Positions 1 through 7,324 of a stretch of DNA of 64,000 nt are shown here, piece after piece. The stretch is taken from contig JANQRV010000257.1 in the NCBI GenBank assembly GCA_028284395.1, positions 1-64,000 on the forward strand, given 5' to 3'. The notes beneath the pieces are model-generated. The model was not told the origin of the DNA. It was given only the letters and a program-made list of their open reading frames with translations, and did not search any database. Both the position numbers and the translations under genes were made by a program. Positions within the stretch are counted from its first letter, which is position 1. Each line of letters opens with the position of its first letter. This stretch comes from Saprospiraceae bacterium (lineage in GTDB: Bacteria; Bacteroidota; Bacteroidia; Chitinophagales; Saprospiraceae).

Positions 1-675
1 GGTAAAGATCAGGCCCATACGCATCATCAAATGAACTCCTGAAACAAATAGCCGGACCGACATGCCCAGTTTTATTTTCAGGCTTTGCTTCAGTGTAGCG
101 GTGAATTGGCCGGGCGGCAAGGTTGCCAGCAGGGTTTGTTTTCTTTCCTCTTGTTCCAGCAATAGTCCGAATCTGGAATGGTCGATGTACCCCACCAGTT
201 CGGTACGGGTGACTCGGTAATCAATGCGCAGGGTGCCGATGCAATCCAGGTTGGCTTCCAGACTTGGCTGATGTGCGATCCGTTCCCGAAGAAACTCTAT
301 GTCAAAACAGTCTTTGAAGAAGTGGACGATGGACTGTCGAAGCACCTGAAGTTGCTCCTGCTTCCATTGATTGGCTTTTTGTCGAATCCGGTCTTTTCGT
401 GCTTCAAACGCTTCCCTACCATTCTCTGATTCTAGTACAGAACTGTTTTGTTGCCAAAGAAATGCCACTCGCCTTATCCAGGACTGTGGTTGTCGCAGAT
501 ATACCCTTTGGGTTTCCAAAAAGGTTTCTATTTCCTTTGACTCCTTTTGTAGTAATTCCTCCAATAAGGAAAGACCGTACTGTTCTTCGTCAAATGGTGA
601 TTGAGCATGTAAAAACTCATCGGTAAAAAGTCGCTCGGGGAAAGAGACCGATAGGATGTTTTCAAGGGTAATCAT
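1..675 (-). CDS. Hypothetical protein, C-terminally cut by window edge
   Basis: An open frame on the minus strand runs without a stop from an ATG at 673-675 to the first base of the window, giving 225 residues, so the stop lies outside. It starts MITLENILSVSFPERLF. The protein is rich in Glu, Gln and Arg with long predicted helices in its first half. It has no signal peptide, no membrane segment and no motif I recognise. It is divergent from the small secreted gene at 866. Because the genes to its right look like mobile-element cargo (recombinase-like ATPase fusion, YdjM-like protein, short TolC-like protein), it may belong to the same element, but that is inference. The open frame and codon pattern support it being real. 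Confidence 0.6.
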   Translation of the reverse strand, partial: MITLENILSVSFPERLFTDEFLHAQSPFDEEQYGLSLLEELLQKESKEIETFLETQRVYLRQPQSWIRRVAFLWQQNSSVLESENGREAFEARKDRIRQKANQWKQEQLQVLRQSIVHFFKDCFDIEFLRERIAHQPSLEANLDCIGTLRIDYRVTRTELVGYIDHSRFGLLLEQEERKQTLLATLPPGQFTATLKQSLKIKLGMSVRLFVSGVHLMMRMGLIFT

Positions 676-865
676 AGTGGCGTATCTGGTGATGTATTAA
701 CTATGAATATGGTCATAATTTCATCACTTTCAAATACTTAATCGACGAAACTGGCAAAACATCGGATGAAAGCGCCACCGCTGAATGAACTTGACCGGCG
801 GTGGTGTTTGGAGCCGGCACCTGGGTAGTGAATATTTGCAACAGACAAATTTTAAACCCACTCGC

Positions 866-1312
866 ATGATCAAAACATCAGCTGTAGCATTGCTGTTACT
901 GGCCATTCAGACACAGAGCGTTATTGCCCAGAAGTTCCGCCCATCCGATTTCCCAAAAATTGAATCGGGTTTGGTTCTTCAATTATTGGGCAGTCGTTGT
1001 GGAGCACAAAATACCTGGAAGATCGCAGCCGATCGTGAAACGGTGCTGTTCGATAATCCCCTGGACAAAATCTACGAACCGGGTATTCTGTATCCGTATC
1101 TCCTGACCTACGCCGAACACCCCAAAAGCGATGGTTGGTATAAGATCGGCATTGGTGAATACCGTGTTGGAAAGGTCCGAATCGGGCTGTTGTTCAAAGG
1201 TACTTTTGCACTCATCATTCTGGATGCGGCAAAACCTTCCGTGCTGTTGATGGAATATGGAGGGAGCAGTATAACATTTCATTGCCGCACGGAGTGCATT
1301 TTGAATTTTTAG
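866..1312 (+). CDS. Small secreted protein of unknown function
   Basis: I chose the ATG at 866 because the product then begins with a clean signal peptide (MIKTSAVALLLLAIQTQ, likely cut after VIAQ). A longer frame from 785 would put 27 non-hydrophobic residues in front of it. The mature part is about 125 residues, rich in beta-forming residues, with three cysteines, two of them close together near the C terminus. No family is recognised. It is the first gene of a plus-strand series that continues with the recombinase-like ATPase at 1493, the YdjM-like protein and a TolC-like protein, so a periplasmic or envelope role beside a membrane-associated element is plausible but unproven. Confidence 0.6.
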   Translation: MIKTSAVALLLLAIQTQSVIAQKFRPSDFPKIESGLVLQLLGSRCGAQNTWKIAADRETVLFDNPLDKIYEPGILYPYLLTYAEHPKSDGWYKIGIGEYRVGKVRIGLLFKGTFALIILDAAKPSVLLMEYGGSSITFHCRTECILNF

Positions 1313-1345
1313 GTCTCCCTGGACATCAAGATACATTTTCAAGCA

Positions 1346-1483
1346 ATGAAGGGTGGTCCAATGTTAGCACTGTTGTTTATGTTTTGGTGTTTGGTGGTGT
1401 CCCCTGGCGGGTCGGGGACATCCACCTTTTTTTCGTCCCCTTGTCGCTTCCCCGGTCGCACCCCCTGTTTTTTCCACCATTAA
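1346..1483 (+). CDS. Possible 45-residue hydrophobic small protein
   Basis: The frame opens with ATG at 1346 and ends at TAA 1481-1483, just before the ATG of the recombinase-like fusion at 1493. It begins MKGGPMLALLFMFWCLVVS, a plausible signal or membrane segment, followed by a Ser/Pro/Cys-rich tail. Position and spacing fit a small gene in the same operon, but length and composition alone cannot exclude a chance frame. No homologue is recognised. Confidence 0.3.
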   Translation: MKGGPMLALLFMFWCLVVSPGGSGTSTFFSSPCRFPGRTPCFFHH

Positions 1484-1492
1484 CATCCATCT

Positions 1493-2998
1493 ATGAATCA
1501 GTCTTTTAACCTACCAACTGAGACGCTTCTAAATCATATGCTGGCCAAAGCCAGTCGCAAATATCGATTAGCTATTCTGCTCATGGCCGACGCCGGTGGC
1601 CGGGTACTGGAAACCGTCCGGCTCAAATCGGCCGACCTTGACTTCCAAAAGCGTTTGGTCACTTTCAATGCTGGGAGTGAAATTCGAAGTCGTCAAATTC
1701 CAATGACCGACCGACTCTTCGATGCTGCCATTGATTATTGGACACATCGAGATACCAAGGCCAAATCCGAATACCTATTTGCTCCGGCAGAAAGCAACCA
1801 TCGACCTTATCTGAGTCGTAAAATGATCAATAGACAGGTGGAAAGGCTTAGCAGTGGACAAACCACACCCTCTGCCCTACGCGCATACTACATCTACCAA
1901 GTCTGCCAAGCCAATGAAGATCTGCTCATCATCTTTCAACTCACCGGTCTGAATAAGCCAGACCTCATCTATAAATACAAAGAACTGCAACATACTCAAC
2001 TACACAATGCCCTTGAACTCACCGAACCCAAGGTCGGTCTGCTACAAAAAGTTATCCGCCAGTTCCAATCGCCCCGGACCGTTCCCATCATCCCCATGCA
2101 GGTCGGTATGACCAAGTTCCACATCGGCCGTAAAGCGGAAATCGCTCAAATCACGGAGCTTAGTCAGAAGAAAGTCAACATCCTGCTCCTCGGCCCCATG
2201 GGCATTGGCAAATCGCATCTGTTGGACAATTATAAATCCGGCACCAACTCCAACATCATCCGCCTCGACGATTTTCGGCAACCCAAATCCGTTATGACCG
2301 GCCTGCTGCTCGCCCTCTTCAACGACGACAAGCAAGCCATCATGGAAGTGCTCAAAAAAGTCAACAACGAATCGGACTTAGAAAAGGTAGCTACCAAACA
2401 CAGTGCCCGGCGCCTGTGCCAGGTTGCCATTCAAGCCACGCCCCACAAAGGCTACACCATCCTCATCGACGATCTGACCAACATCACCAAGATCGGCGTC
2501 GAGATTGTCGAAAAACTCAAAAACCACTTTCACATCATCGCAGCGGCCCGGTACCTCAAAATTGAATACGCCAATTGCGTATCCAACTTCGAGAAGCTGG
2601 AGTTACCGCCCCTTAATCGACCGGAAACCCTCGAATTCATTGACCAACTCAGCGAACCACTGGAAGCCCGCATTGAAGACTATCAGCTATTCCAAAACCA
2701 CATCTGGGAAGAGACCCAAGGTAACCCGCTTTACATCCTTGAATTAATCGAACGACTGGATAAAGAGCACATCCTTTCCAATGATATCGTGCGGGGCATC
2801 AAGCATGCCATTTCCCGACAGGAGATTGATTTTAGTGTGCCTTTGATTATTGCTTTTTCTTCTCTTTTGGTGTTGCGGTATTTGGGTAATGAGTTGGGGT
2901 CTAATGCTGGGGCTTTTCGGTTATTGGGTGGAATAGCACTGGTCATTGCCTTTTTCTCCCGTAGGATTTTCAGAGCTCTTCGAAGAAGATATGTCTAA
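1493..2998 (+). CDS. Tyrosine-recombinase-like domain fused to P-loop ATPase with C-terminal membrane anchor
   Basis: This 501-residue protein has three parts. Residues about 10-165 follow the catalytic-domain layout of phage-type integrases: the arm with the first Arg (DAGGRVLETVRL, R37), a beta-hairpin (LVTFNAG then RQIPM), the second Arg in TPSALR (R130) and a Tyr near IYKYKEL (Y160 or Y162). The usual His before the second Arg is Ser (S127), and the G-H motif near residue 152 reads TGL, so the active site looks degenerate. Residues about 210-430 form an ATPase with Walker A GPMGIGKS (234-241) and Walker B TILIDD (322-327). Two hydrophobic helices follow (about 449-462 and 475-488), then an Arg-rich end (RRIFRALRRRY). 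The gene is 11 bp before the YdjM-like gene. The domain reading is mine from motifs. A role in DNA targeting or sensing at the membrane, rather than active recombination, is inference. Confidence 0.7.
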   Translation: MNQSFNLPTETLLNHMLAKASRKYRLAILLMADAGGRVLETVRLKSADLDFQKRLVTFNAGSEIRSRQIPMTDRLFDAAIDYWTHRDTKAKSEYLFAPAESNHRPYLSRKMINRQVERLSSGQTTPSALRAYYIYQVCQANEDLLIIFQLTGLNKPDLIYKYKELQHTQLHNALELTEPKVGLLQKVIRQFQSPRTVPIIPMQVGMTKFHIGRKAEIAQITELSQKKVNILLLGPMGIGKSHLLDNYKSGTNSNIIRLDDFRQPKSVMTGLLLALFNDDKQAIMEVLKKVNNESDLEKVATKHSARRLCQVAIQATPHKGYTILIDDLTNITKIGVEIVEKLKNHFHIIAAARYLKIEYANCVSNFEKLELPPLNRPETLEFIDQLSEPLEARIEDYQLFQNHIWEETQGNPLYILELIERLDKEHILSNDIVRGIKHAISRQEIDFSVPLIIAFSSLLVLRYLGNELGSNAGAFRLLGGIALVIAFFSRRIFRALRRRYV

Positions 2999-3009
2999 AA
3001 CACAATGCC

Positions 3010-4374
3010 ATGAGATCACCCAATCATGTTGTCGGAGGATTTGTATTTACCGGTATTCTCGCCAGTCTGTCTGGTGTGAATCCATTTGCTACCCCTATGG
3101 CCATGACCACTATGCTGGTCGGAACCATTCTACCGGATATTGACCATCCCAAATCGGTGGTAGGAAGAACTTTCTGGCCCCTTTCCATTTGGATCAATCG
3201 AAACTACGGACATCGAACCATTACCCATAGTGGCATCGCTTTGGTAGTATTGACCATCACCATTTGGTTAATAGAAAACCTAGTTAGTTCAAGCTCAAAA
3301 CTTACTTTGATCTTTTGCTATAGCTACACTTCGCATTTGATCCTGGATATGATGACTTTGCAGGGCATCCCCCTACTCTACCCTTTTTACAAGAATGCCT
3401 TTGTCATTCCGGGCAATCCGGCCTTTCGAATTCAAACCGGCGACAATAAGAGTGAGACCGTCATCTTTTGCTTCTTGCTGTTGGCAGGGATGTCTTTAAA
3501 GCCACTCTTTGCTAATGGTTTTTGGACCAGTTACAACCGGTTGTTTGGCACGATGACGCATTTGGCGGCGGAGTTCCAACGATCGGAGGACTTGTTAGAG
3601 GTGGCCTACTTTGGTCGATTGGGCACGGAGACTTTCGAGGGTAAAGGTTATTGCCTCAGCGCTTCCGACAATCGGGCAGTATTATTGGAGAATGGTCAAT
3701 TCAGGATTTTGGACCGAAATAACACGGTGATTACAAAAGTCATTCCTTCTCATTCCGGACGGGAGTTAAAGTATGAGACCAGGCGTTTTGTGATGGCACC
3801 GGTGGATAGTTTGAATCGGTGGTTGGCGGGCAAGGCGCTGGCTAATTTGGAAGTATCAGCCAATCGGGAATTTCGGTTTCATCATAACCTGGTTTCTTCC
3901 CGGCAGACTTACATCAAGGAGCAATTTTTGACGGAGGTTTGGTTGGAGGTAATTCCGATACCACTGCCGCAAGTCGTTACTCCCGATACTTTTTTTGACC
4001 AAGTTAATCCGAGGATCTTGATCCTTTCCCATCAGTTGGAGGCTTTGCAGCGACAGCAGCGGGAGAAAGCGAAGCAATGGGGCTTGCATACTCAGCTGCT
4101 ACAAGCAACGCAAAAGATGACTTTGGAGGAAAGCGATGTCGTACAACAAGAGCAGCTTTATGAGACCTATCAGCGGCTATTGAAAGTCAAACCACCGAAG
4201 ATGGAAATCGAACGGATTAAGGCGCTTGAACTGGAGATCCAACAATTACAACAAATCACTCGGTTGAAAAATCGGGAGAGGCGGATTTTGGCATTGCAAA
4301 AACGGCAAACGCCTCCGCTACCGGCTCCTACTCGCTTCACCGGTTCTTTCACCTTTATCAAAATCTCCGACTGA
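3010..4374 (+). CDS. YdjM-like (DUF457) inner-membrane protein with coiled-coil C-terminal extension
   Basis: Residues 1-175 resemble the YdjM/DUF457 family of membrane-bound putative metal-dependent hydrolases: N-terminal NHVVGG, the GTILPDIDHP motif, then GHRTITHS and a later SHLILDMMT. These His and Asp residues are the family's presumed metal ligands, and several hydrophobic segments surround them. Typical members are about 160-200 residues. Here about 270 extra residues follow, with a beta-rich part and a long charged coiled coil (about 340-430, many Gln, Glu and Lys) that should lie outside the membrane. It sits 11 bp after the recombinase-ATPase gene and 30 bp before the TolC-like gene, so one operon is likely. 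Family members occur both on chromosomes and on mobile elements. The substrate is unknown. Confidence 0.7.
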   Translation: MRSPNHVVGGFVFTGILASLSGVNPFATPMAMTTMLVGTILPDIDHPKSVVGRTFWPLSIWINRNYGHRTITHSGIALVVLTITIWLIENLVSSSSKLTLIFCYSYTSHLILDMMTLQGIPLLYPFYKNAFVIPGNPAFRIQTGDNKSETVIFCFLLLAGMSLKPLFANGFWTSYNRLFGTMTHLAAEFQRSEDLLEVAYFGRLGTETFEGKGYCLSASDNRAVLLENGQFRILDRNNTVITKVIPSHSGRELKYETRRFVMAPVDSLNRWLAGKALANLEVSANREFRFHHNLVSSRQTYIKEQFLTEVWLEVIPIPLPQVVTPDTFFDQVNPRILILSHQLEALQRQQREKAKQWGLHTQLLQATQKMTLEESDVVQQEQLYETYQRLLKVKPPKMEIERIKALELEIQQLQQITRLKNRERRILALQKRQTPPLPAPTRFTGSFTFIKISD

Positions 4375-4404
4375 CGGACCGTCAGACCGGGCAAGTAATA
4401 GACT

Positions 4405-4974
4405 ATGAAAATATTACTGTTATTGACTTTTATGCATGCGGATTCTTTACCTCCTTTGGAAGTGCTGTATGCTTCTATTGACAGTTTTTATGCCGTTAAA
4501 GTCCAAGCGGAATTGGCGGAATATCAGATTTCTAAAAAAGGCGAGTGGTTGAAGTATGTGCCGACCGTGGGCTTGACGTATACTTTGGATGGGCGGCCCA
4601 GGCCGGCAATTTCCTTTTCTTCCAGTGTGATTTATCGGGCTAAAAAGGGTCGGCAGTTGATTGTTGGGAAACGGCGCCGGATCATAGCCACCAATCGATT
4701 GGCGGCAGCGGCGGAAAAAGCTAAAGTCAAATCGCTCCATCTTGCGTACTACCGGGCTTTGCAGGAGTTGGCCTTACAGGAGGAGCTCTTTGAAATTGAT
4801 CGGCAATTATTTGAAATGGATCGGGGTCGGTATGAGCGGTTGGAAATGGCGCCTAGTGACTTTTTGAAGGCTAAGCGCCAGTTCTTATTGAAGAAACAGG
4901 AAATGAACACGTTGAGGATGGAGATTATTTCTAAAAGGGACAATATTTACGAAATAGTCTATTTGAAAGGGTAG
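4405..4974 (+). CDS. Short TolC-like outer-membrane efflux-family protein
   Basis: The 189-residue product has a short signal peptide (MKILLLLTFMHA), then helical segments and one beta-hairpin-like stretch (KYVPTVGLTYTLDGRPRP) followed by a second helical pair with many Glu, Leu and Arg. This is the half-repeat plan of TolC-type proteins, which normally have two such halves and over 400 residues. A single half is unusual. It could be a degraded copy or a dedicated small protein that assembles with itself. It is the last gene of the 866-4974 series and is followed within 6 bp by a hairpin. Family assignment rests on pattern only. Confidence 0.5.
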   Translation: MKILLLLTFMHADSLPPLEVLYASIDSFYAVKVQAELAEYQISKKGEWLKYVPTVGLTYTLDGRPRPAISFSSSVIYRAKKGRQLIVGKRRRIIATNRLAAAAEKAKVKSLHLAYYRALQELALQEELFEIDRQLFEMDRGRYERLEMAPSDFLKAKRQFLLKKQEMNTLRMEIISKRDNIYEIVYLKG

Positions 4975-4979
4975 AAAAG

Positions 4980-5008
4980 TTTCGTGTCTTGGTGAGACCA
5001 CCACGAAA
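4980..5008 (+). terminator. Hairpin after the TolC-like gene
   Basis: Arms TTTCGTG (4980-4986) and CACGAAA (5002-5008) pair, with an inner GTCT/AGAC pairing possible. It starts 6 bp after the stop codon at 4972-4974. There is no T-run behind it, so intrinsic termination is uncertain. A second small dyad, TGGTAA/TTACCA with a 4-nt loop, lies at 5043-5058. Confidence 0.3.
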
Positions 5009-5093
5009 TGACATAACCGGTTTGCTTTCAAGCATAAGGGCATGGTAATCTTTTACCAGGTGTCGTTTTAGCTGCCGGTTTTAAGAAATAAGA

Positions 5094-5339
5094 TTAAATC
5101 CATGATTGGTCAGATACTTTTATCTGGCTTTTTCTTTTTGTGCCTTTTGTAATCAGGTCAGCCGGTGCTACATCCAGGATCTCAGCAATTTTTATCAATT
5201 CCCCCAAATGCGGTTGACTCCGGTTATTGCACCAACCATTGACAGTGGCAAATGTAAAACCCAATTGCTCTGCCAGCCAAGTCTGTGACTTTCCTTGGTT
5301 CTACATATTGGACATGTTTTATCTGACCAAATTTCCCAT
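5094..5339 (-). pseudogene. XRE-family helix-turn-helix regulator with two in-frame stops
   Basis: Read on the minus strand from an ATG at 5337-5339, the frame gives MGNLVR, a TAA stop, NMSNM, a TAG stop (5301-5303), then 68 intact codons to TAA at 5094-5096. The intact part begins NQGKSQTWLAEQLGF and contains VNGWCNNRSQPHL and LIKIAEILDV. It is the standard Cro/CI-type HTH of short Bacteroidota XRE regulators, whose N-terminal helix should be where the two stops are. No start codon follows the second stop in a usable place. It looks like a regulator killed by nonsense mutation, sitting next to an IS remnant. Confidence 0.65.
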
Positions 5340-5399
5340 TAAAACTGCAAAGAAATTCTGTTATCTTTATTTTATTTGTATTAATTACATAAATTCCCG

Positions 5400-5540
5400 A
5401 TGAGCGAAGTGAAAGGACTCAAAATAAGACCTGAAGACACCAGAACATTGTTGCCAATTGGCAATAACAATCTTTTAGCTATTGCCATTCAAAAATATGA
5501 CATCTTTACCCAACTTCACAACTGTATGTTGATTTGCTGA
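5400..5540 (+). CDS. 46-residue open frame, possibly a 5' gene fragment
   Basis: The frame starts MSEVKGLKIRPEDTRTLL and ends at TGA 5538-5540, divergent from the broken XRE gene. Its last codons run into the IS3-type transposase remnant in a different frame, so it may be the start of a host gene cut by that insertion. No family is recognised. Confidence 0.3.
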   Translation: MSEVKGLKIRPEDTRTLLPIGNNNLLAIAIQKYDIFTQLHNCMLIC

Positions 5541-5814
5541 CCGAAAGAAAAGTACAGATTAGTATGGACGGAAAAGGGCGGTCATTGTTGATAACATTTT
5601 CATTGAACGATTCTGGAGAAGCACCAAGCAGGAATATGTCTACCTCAATCCTCCAAAAGGTGACAAGCAATTCTATGACGGCTTGGAAGAATACTTCAGA
5701 TTTTACAATTACGAAAGGGGCTATTAATCTCTGGATTATGCCACCCCATCTGAAGTCTATTTTGGCAGAAAAGTCATTTTTTTAACACCTAAATATTCAA
5801 CTGCTCCTGTTTAA
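5519..5814 (+). pseudogene. IS3-type transposase C-terminal remnant
   Basis: The conserved C-terminal part of an IS3-type DDE transposase can be read in two frames. From 5519 it reads QLYVDLLTERKVQ then ISMDGKGR. After a single-base frameshift near 5587 it continues with DNIFIERFWRSTKQEYVYL (which carries the catalytic Glu region), EEYFRFYNYERGY, an in-frame TAA at 5725-5727, and SLDYATPSEVYFG, ending at TAA 5812-5814. The N-terminal part, the first two catalytic Asp residues, orfA and the terminal inverted repeats are not seen. It is therefore a dead fragment, not a functional insertion sequence. Confidence 0.75.
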
Positions 5815-5936
5815 TAATGGGAGGTAAGCATCAACAACCGTATGCAAAATTATGCTGTATCCATTCAAGTCATGCCTGGTCTAAAGGAAGCCAAATTGCT
5901 GATCATACCTAAATATGTCCTATCTTAAACATTCCA

Positions 5937-7058
5937 GTGACGAATCCTTACAAAATATTATTCACGATTGCCCTTGTAGTCTTATTTGGACTTACCCTTG
6001 GACTATTTTTACCGGGATTCATTCACTTCCATGGCGAAGCATTTTGCGAGCATGAAATTGTTCTTCGATTACCCAATCATGCTAAGGACTTGCTGACCGA
6101 ATTCGAAGCCTCAGAAACGCGTCGAAATCAAAAATTAAAGTACATCGATAGCCTTTTCTTCAGTGGGCTAAACCCCAAATCAGATTCTCATGATGCTGCC
6201 TTTCTACTCGAAATCCGGGCTGAGTTACAAAACGAATTGGATGTAGCGGAGCCACCCATAAAGACAACAGGTTATTATTTTAGCAGCTTAATGATCCTTT
6301 GGCCGACGATTTATACTTGTTTGGGATTGTTACTTTTTGTCATCCCTCCACCAGGCCAACAGTTCAAGCTTCAAAATGTAAATGTCAAGAGGACAGGGTT
6401 AATGATTCTTATTTTCTTTCCTCTTTACCGCTGGCCAACCTGGTTCAGAAACTTATGGTTCGGTGGTGAAGAGGCGGGCAGAACGGTTTATCATTACGCC
6501 AATTTTGATATAGCCGCTTATGGTTTTTTTCTGCAGGAATTTATGACCCTAATAGTTTGTCTATTGCTGGTTCTTATCTGGCAACAGTGGGTGAATTTCT
6601 ACCTTGAAAGGCGAGATGAATTGAGCTTGTCAGTTAGTAGAAATATCGCCAATGCATTAGACAAGGGATCATCGGAAAAATTATCAAGAACTTATGTCCA
6701 TTGGCAGATAGCATCTCTCCTTTTGGCTATCGGGTTTCTTATATACACACGATTCTTCTGGGATCAAATAGTAGGAAATGGGGATCAGCGTTACCTACTT
6801 CATGCCATCATTGTTCACTCCATATGGGCACTTACATGGCTTATTATTTCTCTTCCTTTGATCATTACTTGGCAAACCTGGCTTATTACTAGAAACAAGG
6901 CTTTTGCAGAACTAGGGAAGAATTCGGAATTATATGATGAAATAGTAATGCAAGCTTTATTAGCCATAAAACCAATCGGGTTTTGGAATGCCGCCACATC
7001 CGGCATCGTGGCGATGTTTTCTTTTGCACTTCCCCTTTTAGAACAATTCTTCAAGTGA
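5937..7058 (+). CDS. Polytopic membrane protein of unknown function
   Basis: The 373-residue frame starts with GTG at 5937. The product has a first membrane helix (about residues 8-28), a soluble loop to about residue 110 with HGEAFCEHE and charged helices, then about six more hydrophobic segments (about 113-133, 150-165, 195-215, 260-280, 290-312 and 350-370). The loop after the first helix is probably periplasmic. No family is recognised. It is followed after 266 bp by the CHAT lipoprotein gene on the same strand, so shared function is possible but not shown. The start could be one of the nearby codons, as no clear ribosome-binding site decides it. Confidence 0.7.
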   Translation: MTNPYKILFTIALVVLFGLTLGLFLPGFIHFHGEAFCEHEIVLRLPNHAKDLLTEFEASETRRNQKLKYIDSLFFSGLNPKSDSHDAAFLLEIRAELQNELDVAEPPIKTTGYYFSSLMILWPTIYTCLGLLLFVIPPPGQQFKLQNVNVKRTGLMILIFFPLYRWPTWFRNLWFGGEEAGRTVYHYANFDIAAYGFFLQEFMTLIVCLLLVLIWQQWVNFYLERRDELSLSVSRNIANALDKGSSEKLSRTYVHWQIASLLLAIGFLIYTRFFWDQIVGNGDQRYLLHAIIVHSIWALTWLIISLPLIITWQTWLITRNKAFAELGKNSELYDEIVMQALLAIKPIGFWNAATSGIVAMFSFALPLLEQFFK

Positions 7059-7324
7059 TATCCTTGGTGGCATTTCCGTTGTAGATTTGATAAACATATT
7101 TCTCGTCCAATAGCCTTTTGGCAATGCTAATTACAAAACGACAAATTGATGATGTTTTTGATCTAATTGTAGCTAATTTTATATAACTTTTTTAGCTTCT
7201 GTCTCAATATCTCCTTTCCCAAGTTGCCCATCAACTTTCTTTCTCATTCCTGTTGCAATATCAGGTACTGTTTTTAAGCACCCTCAAATAGTATTATTAC
7301 TAGAAATCATCATAACCCTTACTT
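7059..7324. other. Intergenic region before the CHAT lipoprotein gene
   Basis: It holds one TAGATTTG match to the Bacteroidota -7 promoter consensus (TAnnTTTG) at 7082-7089 on the plus strand, without a well-spaced -33 box. On the minus strand a short frame ending near 7180 contains ATGMRKKVDGQLGKGDIE, which looks coding-like and may be a gene remnant I cannot identify. Confidence 0.25.

Noticed and set aside
785-865. Upstream extension of the small secreted gene to ATG 785
   Set aside because: It would bury the signal peptide behind 27 polar residues; the ATG at 866 is a better start.
1493-2998. Active site-specific integrase
   Set aside because: The box-II His is replaced by Ser and the usual G-H motif is lost, so I do not call it a functional recombinase.
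5519-5814. A complete insertion sequence
   Set aside because: Only the C-terminal third of a transposase is left, with a frameshift and a stop, and no terminal inverted repeats were found.
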